From Streptomyces sp. CBMA29 (GTDB lineage Bacteria; Actinomycetota; Actinomycetes; Streptomycetales; Streptomycetaceae): a stretch of 64,000 bases of DNA. The first letter of the stretch is position 1, and the number at the start of each line of letters is the position of its first letter. The translations under genes and the position numbers were made by a program. Under the pieces are notes generated by a model. That model did no database searches and was not told the origin of the DNA. It saw only the letters and a list, made by a program, of their open reading frames with translations. Below are positions 60,045 to 64,000 of this stretch, piece after piece. The DNA is taken from contig NZ_MECL01000261.1 in the NCBI RefSeq assembly GCF_014596445.1, positions 62,001-126,000 on the forward strand, written 5' to 3'.

Positions 60045-60884
60045 ATGCCCATCGAACCGATCGAATTCGAGGACGAGTTGGGCGACGCGCTGCGCCGCAC
60101 CGCCGACACGTTCCAGCCGGAGGACTCCCGCGGCCTGGTCGCGGAGGGCCACGCGTACGGCCGCAGGCTGCGCCGCCGCCGTACGGCCGCGATCACCGCG
60201 GGCGTCGCGGCCTTCGCCCTGATCGGCGTGGGCGGCGCGCTGGTCGGCGGCCTGGCCGGGGGCGATGGCAGCGGCCGGGTCGCGGCGGCCCCCACGAAGC
60301 CCGCGCCGACCTCGCACCCCGAGCAGTCCAGTTCCTCGGCGAAGCCGGCCAGGCCCGGGATGACCGCCAAGCAGGTCATGGACGTGTTCCTGTCGACGCT
60401 GCCCAAGGGCCACATCCAGAAGTCCACCTGGACGAACCGCGGTACCGAGGAGGGCATACCGCTGGCGACGGTCATCTTCGACAACGGTCTGGTGATAGCG
60501 GGCGTCGGCCGCGACGAGGCGGTGGCACCGTGCCCCGAGACCCCCGACCCGGACCCGAACGTCTCCTGCACGACAACGCGGGTGCACGGCGGCACGCTGA
60601 CGATCTCCAAGGGCTACGAGTACCCGGACCACCGGGCCGAGACCAAGAACTGGTCCGCGACCTTCCTCACGGCCTCCGGCGCCTCGGTCAGCCTGAGCGA
60701 GTGGAACTCCCGGGACGAGAAGGACGCCCCGATCTCACGTCCGAATCCGCCGCTCAGCTCGGCCCAGCTCGCCAAGATCGCCACCGACCCCCGCTGGCAG
60801 CGGGTGATCGACGCGCTGCCCGACCCGAACGCGGTGGCCCCGGACACATCGAGCCCGAAGACAAGCGGCAAATTCGGCGTGTGA
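60045..60884 (+). CDS. Membrane protein paired with ECF sigma factor (possible anti-sigma)
   Basis: The 279-residue protein has a cytoplasmic N-terminus of about 48 residues (EDELGDALRRTADTFQPEDS), one helix (ITAGVAAFALIGVGGALVGG) and an outer domain of about 200 residues with a Ser/Pro/Lys linker. The layout and position behind the SigE-type gene are typical of the membrane partners of these sigma factors. No zinc-binding anti-sigma motif (HxxxCxxC) is present. Anti-sigma activity is therefore inferred from gene order only. Confidence 0.75.
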   Translation: MPIEPIEFEDELGDALRRTADTFQPEDSRGLVAEGHAYGRRLRRRRTAAITAGVAAFALIGVGGALVGGLAGGDGSGRVAAAPTKPAPTSHPEQSSSSAKPARPGMTAKQVMDVFLSTLPKGHIQKSTWTNRGTEEGIPLATVIFDNGLVIAGVGRDEAVAPCPETPDPDPNVSCTTTRVHGGTLTISKGYEYPDHRAETKNWSATFLTASGASVSLSEWNSRDEKDAPISRPNPPLSSAQLAKIATDPRWQRVIDALPDPNAVAPDTSSPKTSGKFGV

Positions 60885-61111
60885 CGCGGCCCCGTCCGGC
60901 CGCCTTCAGACGCGCCCTACGGCCTGCCCCCCGCCCCCTTCTCCTGGCCCGCCGCCGACCGGGCCGGGGGGAGGGGGGCTTCCCGTTCACGAGCTTTTTG
61001 CGCATGCTTTGAGTACCCGGGTGCCGTCGGCGACGGCTTTCGGGTGACAATGCGACAGTCGAAGCTGAAATATTCGGCACAGTTGGCCCCCAGAAAGAAG
61101 CGAGGATCTCC

Positions 61112-61393
61112 ATGTTGCGAAACGGGCTGGAGCCGTGGCACCTGATCGTGGTGGCGATCGTCGTCATCGTGCTGTTCGGTTCCAAGAAGCTGCCGGAGGC
61201 GGCCCGCGGACTCGGTAAGTCGATGCGCATCCTCAAGTCCGAGGCGAAGGCGATGAAGAGCGACGACACGGGGCCCGCGAGCGCCGAGCCGACCGCCACC
61301 GCCACCCCGGCGCCCGAGGCCATCACCCCGAGCGACGTCGTGACCGCGAGCGAGACGACCCCGGCTCCGCAGCCGACGACCACGGCCAAGTAG
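61112..61393 (+). CDS. tatA: Twin-arginine translocase subunit TatA
   Basis: The 93-residue protein has the TatA layout. A short N-terminus (MLRNGLEPWHLIVVAIVVIV) leads into one helix and the conserved LFGSKKLPEAARGLGKSMRI amphipathic stretch with the FG hinge. An acidic, then Thr/Pro/Ala-rich tail follows. It forms the pore of the Tat export pathway for folded proteins. No tatB or tatC is nearby, as is usual in Streptomyces. Whether it is the main or a second TatA cannot be told from the window. Confidence 0.92.
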   Translation: MLRNGLEPWHLIVVAIVVIVLFGSKKLPEAARGLGKSMRILKSEAKAMKSDDTGPASAEPTATATPAPEAITPSDVVTASETTPAPQPTTTAK

Positions 61394-61589
61394 CCGCCCC
61401 GCGCGCGGCGCTCACCGCCCCGCCCGCCGGGTATCGGGCCGAATCACCGCGAAGCGCCCGTCGGCCCCCCGCCGGACGCTGCTGAGACGCGCTCTGCCCC
61501 CGCCCCCCGTTTCCGGGATCCGGCAGCCTTGATACGTTCCTGATGTCCAGGAACCGGAAGGCCGGGTCCGATGGAGTGACGGGGGGCCA

Positions 61590-62699
61590 GTGGTGACCAC
61601 GGGTACGGGCAGCACCGCGGAAGCCGTACCGCCGGAGTTTCTGACCGGTTTTCCCGAAACGCTCGCCGAGATCTCCCGCAGTTGCCGGGCGCTCAGCCGC
61701 GCCGAGCGCGAGAGCCGCCGCGCGCTGGGCGAACAGGCGGCGGACTCCGGCATAGCCCTGCCCTCGCTGATCGGCACCCACCTCACCGCCGTCCGCGAGA
61801 CCTGGCCCGTACTGCCCGGCGTGGCGGACGCCAGGAGCACCGCCGAGCTGCGGCAGGTCGGCGCCGCCGTACTGGCCGCCCTGGAGACCGGCGTCGCCGC
61901 CCTCGCCGAGGGCCACAGCAGGGCGCAGCGGCACGCGGTACGCCGCGCGGCCCTCGCCCGCGGCGCCTTCGTCGACGACCTGCTGTACGGCCGCAGCGAC
62001 CCCGGCCGGCTCGCGGAACAGGCGGAGCGCTTCGGACTGCGGCTCGCGGGCCAGCACATGGTGGCGGTCGCCGCGGCCCCCGAGGACGGGCCGTACGACG
62101 AGACGCACCCCGCGCTCAGCCGGGTCGAGCGCGAACTGGCGGGCCGCTTCGGCGACCACGACGCGCTGGTCGCGCCCAAGGACGGCCGGATGGTCTGCAT
62201 CGTCCCCGGCACGCAGCGCCAGGTGCTCGACGCCTTCGTGAAGACCGTCGCCGCGCCCAGGACCGCCGTCGGCCGCTCGCACAGCGGCGCCTCCGGCGTG
62301 GTCCGCTCGTACGAGGAAGCGCTCAGCGCCCTGGACCTCGCCGACCGGCTCGGCCTGGAGGCGACCGTGCTCAACGCGGCCGACCTGCTGGTCTTCCCGG
62401 TGCTGATGCGCGACCGCGCGGCGATGCTCGACCTGGTCAAGACGGTGCTCGGCCCGCTGGAGGAAGCGCGCGGCGGCGCGCAGCCGCTGCTGGAGACGAT
62501 CACCGCGTACGCCGCCGCCGGGTACGTGAACGCCGAGGCCGCCCGGCGGCTCGACCTGAGCGTGCGCGCGCTGTCGTACCGGCTGGAACGTATCGCCGCC
62601 GTGACCGGCTTCGACCCGGACGACGCCTTGCAGCGCTACACCCTGGAGACGGCGGCGATGGGCGCGAGGCTGCTGGACTGGCCGACCAAACCGCTGTGA
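61590..62699 (+). CDS. PucR-type regulator with C-terminal helix-turn-helix
   Basis: The 369-residue protein starts at GTG 61590 (GTG 61593 is an in-frame alternative). The middle part has a GGDEF-like PucR module (FGLRLAGQHMVAVAAAPEDG, DALVAPKDGRMVCIVPG, SHSGASGVVRSYEEALSALD). The C-terminal HTH_30 domain reads TITAYAAAGYVNAEAARRLD, then LSVRALSYRLERIAAVTGFD. Proteins of this type act as transcription factors for catabolic or developmental genes. Neighbours do not suggest the target. Confidence 0.9.
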   Translation: MVTTGTGSTAEAVPPEFLTGFPETLAEISRSCRALSRAERESRRALGEQAADSGIALPSLIGTHLTAVRETWPVLPGVADARSTAELRQVGAAVLAALETGVAALAEGHSRAQRHAVRRAALARGAFVDDLLYGRSDPGRLAEQAERFGLRLAGQHMVAVAAAPEDGPYDETHPALSRVERELAGRFGDHDALVAPKDGRMVCIVPGTQRQVLDAFVKTVAAPRTAVGRSHSGASGVVRSYEEALSALDLADRLGLEATVLNAADLLVFPVLMRDRAAMLDLVKTVLGPLEEARGGAQPLLETITAYAAAGYVNAEAARRLDLSVRALSYRLERIAAVTGFDPDDALQRYTLETAAMGARLLDWPTKPL

Positions 62700-62798
62700 G
62701 CGGCCTGCCGACGCGGCGCGTGCGCTGACGTGGACGGGCCCGCCGGCGCGAGGGCCGCGCTCACGTGCCTGGTGCGCCGACGTGGCGGGCGGGCCTGA

Positions 62799-62850
62799 GC
62801 GACCGGCGGGCTTACGCGACCGGGCGGGCTTACGCGACCGGCGGGCGCGG
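62799..62850. repeat. Three tandem 17-18 base units over a MarR stop codon
   Basis: GCGACCGGCGGGCTTAC-type units lie at 62799-62815 and 62816-62833, with a diverged third at 62834-62850. The MarR gene's TAA (62830-62832) is inside the second unit, so repeat expansion has probably shaped its C-terminus. Confidence 0.6.
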
Positions 62851-63432
62851 TGTCGCGCCGGCGGGTATCGCCGCGGTTCCGGCGGCGCGGGCGGTGGCGG
62901 CTTCCGCGGCTGCTTCCGCGGCTTCCGCCTCCTGCGTCGGGCAGCTCCGGTCCTCCTCCGAGCGGGCCTCCTCGCACTCCGTCTTGAGGCCGGCGCTGAT
63001 CGCCCGGCCCGCGTCGCGCAGTGCGGCCAGCTGCTCGGGGGTCAGCACGTCGAAAAGGTGCTCGCGGACGGCGGTCACATGCCCGGGGGCCGCCGCCGCC
63101 AGCGCGGCGAACCCGGCGTCGGTGAGCGTCGCCACCCAGCCGCGCCGGTCGCAGTCGGCGGGGCTGCGGACGACCCAGCCCTGTTTCTCCAGCGCGGACA
63201 CCGCGTGCGAGAGGCGGCTGCGCGAGGACTGCGAGGCTTCCGCGAGCTCGCTCATCCGCCGGCTGCGGCCGGGCGACTCCGAGAGCCGCACCAGAATCTC
63301 GTAGTAGGCCATGGGCATGCCGGACTCGCGGCGGAGCTGGCGGTCGATATACGCCGAGAACTCCACGCTCGCGGTCATATACGCACGCCAGATCTCCTGC
63401 TCGTCGTCGCTCAGCCAGCGCACATCGTCCAT
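62830..63432 (-). CDS. MarR-family regulator with Ala/Glu-rich tail
   Basis: The start is ATG 63430-63432 (MDDVRWLSDDEQEIWRAYMT); an ATG four codons earlier is less likely. The 200-residue protein has the MarR winged helix: MSELAEASQSSRSRLSHAVS, ALEKQGWVVRSPADCDRRGW. The last ~45 residues are Ala/Glu-rich (AEAAEAAAEAATARAAGTAA) and end within a tandem repeat. It is divergent from a YceI gene with two palindromes between, matching the common MarR/YceI pairing in Streptomyces. Confidence 0.92.
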   Translation of the reverse strand: MDDVRWLSDDEQEIWRAYMTASVEFSAYIDRQLRRESGMPMAYYEILVRLSESPGRSRRMSELAEASQSSRSRLSHAVSALEKQGWVVRSPADCDRRGWVATLTDAGFAALAAAAPGHVTAVREHLFDVLTPEQLAALRDAGRAISAGLKTECEEARSEEDRSCPTQEAEAAEAAAEAATARAAGTAAIPAGATPRPPVA

Positions 63433-63451
63433 GCCCACCAGCATACGGGTG

Positions 63452-63497
63452 GTTGAACTCTCAACACCATGGCGTTATGGTGGGTGAGCGCTCAACC
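63452..63497. promoter_or_regulatory. Two palindromes in the MarR/YceI divergent gap
   Basis: GTTGA-ACTC-TCAAC (63452-63465) and the perfect TGAGCGCTCA (63485-63494, within GGTGAGCGCTCAACC) share a TGA...CTCAAC pattern and are 32 bases apart. They flank the likely promoters and fit binding by the MarR protein. Confidence 0.6.
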
Positions 63498-63531
63498 AAA
63501 TAGCCCGGTTCGCCGCTCAAGGAGTCCCCAG

Positions 63532-64000
63532 ATGTCCTCGCAGACCGCAGTGATCGACGGCTACGTCGCCGGCAAGTGGACCATCGACACCGTCCACTCC
63601 GATGTCTCCTTCTACGTCCGTCACCTGGGTGTCTCCAAGGTCCGCGGCAGCTTCGCCAGCTTCGAGGGCACCATCGAGACCGCCGAGAACCCGCTGGAGT
63701 CCAAGGTCTCCGTGACGATCGACGCCACCTCGGTGAGCACCAACAACGAGATGCGCGACAACCACGTCCGCAGCGCGGACTTCCTGGACATCGAGAAGTT
63801 CCCGGAGCTGACCTTCACCTCCACCGCGATCCGCCCCAAGACCTCCGAGCTGTTCGAGATCGACGGCGACCTGACGCTGCACGGCGTGACCAAGACCGTC
63901 ACCCTCCAGCTCGAACTGAACGGCTTCGGCACCGCCCCCCAGGGCCACGCCATCGCGGGCTTCTCGGCCGCCACCGAGATCAGCCGCACCGAATTCGGCG
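63532..64000 (+). CDS. YceI-family protein (3' end outside window)
   Basis: The frame starts at ATG 63532 behind AAGGAG and is open to the window end (156 codons of an expected ~180). YceI signatures are clear: GKWTIDTVHSDVSFYVRHLG, VRGSFASFEGTIETAENP, DFLDIEKFPELTFTSTAI and DLTLHGVTKTVTLQLEL. YceI proteins are lipocalin-like beta barrels that bind polyprenyl chains. No signal peptide is seen, so this member is probably cytoplasmic. The divergent MarR gene probably represses it. Confidence 0.95.
   Translation, partial: MSSQTAVIDGYVAGKWTIDTVHSDVSFYVRHLGVSKVRGSFASFEGTIETAENPLESKVSVTIDATSVSTNNEMRDNHVRSADFLDIEKFPELTFTSTAIRPKTSELFEIDGDLTLHGVTKTVTLQLELNGFGTAPQGHAIAGFSAATEISRTEFG

Noticed and set aside
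1..64000. tRNA, rRNA, transposase or phage genes
   Set aside because: None could be recognised on either strand; the inverted element at 58371-58516 has no coding capacity.

Overview
The window is high-GC actinobacterial chromosome, almost certainly Streptomyces. Nearly every codon ends in G or C, GTG starts are common, the few TTA codons sit in regulators or doubtful tails, and there is a complete 2-methylisoborneol (2-MIB) operon, an AfsR/SARP-type regulator, an SPW-repeat protein, a WhiJ/DUF397-type regulatory module and many MarR/DeoR/ROK regulators. No rRNA, tRNA, CRISPR array, insertion sequence or phage gene was recognised. About 56 protein genes were called.

Layout. 1-3.4 kb: a secreted DUF4397 protein (cut by the window edge), a one-pass membrane protein of unknown role and a DeoR-type regulator. 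3.5-12 kb: a carbohydrate locus with a secreted DUF4832/CBM protein, a divergent ABC importer (two permeases and a lipoprotein, no ATPase), a GH36-like alpha-galactosidase and a ROK regulator. 12-15.6 kb: the 2-MIB operon of GPP C-methyltransferase, 2-MIB synthase and a family-2B encapsulin shell protein with an inserted cyclic-nucleotide-binding domain. 16-21.4 kb: a DeoR regulator with a divergent MFS permease, then a glycine-betaine-type importer (ATPase plus a permease/binding-protein fusion). 21.5-29.4 kb: a compact cluster that looks like an undescribed RiPP-type peptide system. It has a 25-residue peptide ending in Tyr-Tyr-Cys-Cys-Ser-Ala-Leu, a membrane HExxH protease with a PqqD-like N-terminus, a TPR protein, a flavin reductase and a divergent giant LuxR regulator carrying two TTA codons. 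29.5-34 kb: a beta/gamma-crystallin-like secreted protein, an LLM oxidoreductase, a DUF397/XRE/ATPase module and an orphan LanC-like cyclase. 34-41.4 kb: amidase, MarR and MFS, YciI with an ECF42-type sigma factor, and an oxidoreductase with its TetR. 41.5-48.6 kb: secreted hydrolase, then a second unusual system: a small EACC1-like protein, a caspase-TM-binding-protein-vWA fusion and a coupled solute-binding lipoprotein; then an MFS exporter with a MarR. 49-58 kb: a decayed LuxR fragment, SPW protein, GNAT, I36-type inhibitor, DHA2 exporter and MarR, dienelactone hydrolase, DUF6295 and an AfsR/SARP regulator. 58-58.8 kb: a repeat-rich gene-free stretch. 58.8-64 kb: GtrA, a SigE-type ECF factor with its membrane partner, TatA, PucR, MarR and a YceI protein cut by the window edge.

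The two stretches most worth follow-up are the candidate peptide cluster (21.5-29.4 kb) and the EACC1/caspase/vWA operon (42.6-47.2 kb). The 2-MIB encapsulin operon is a known type but complete here. Functions are inferred from motifs and gene order only; no database search was possible.
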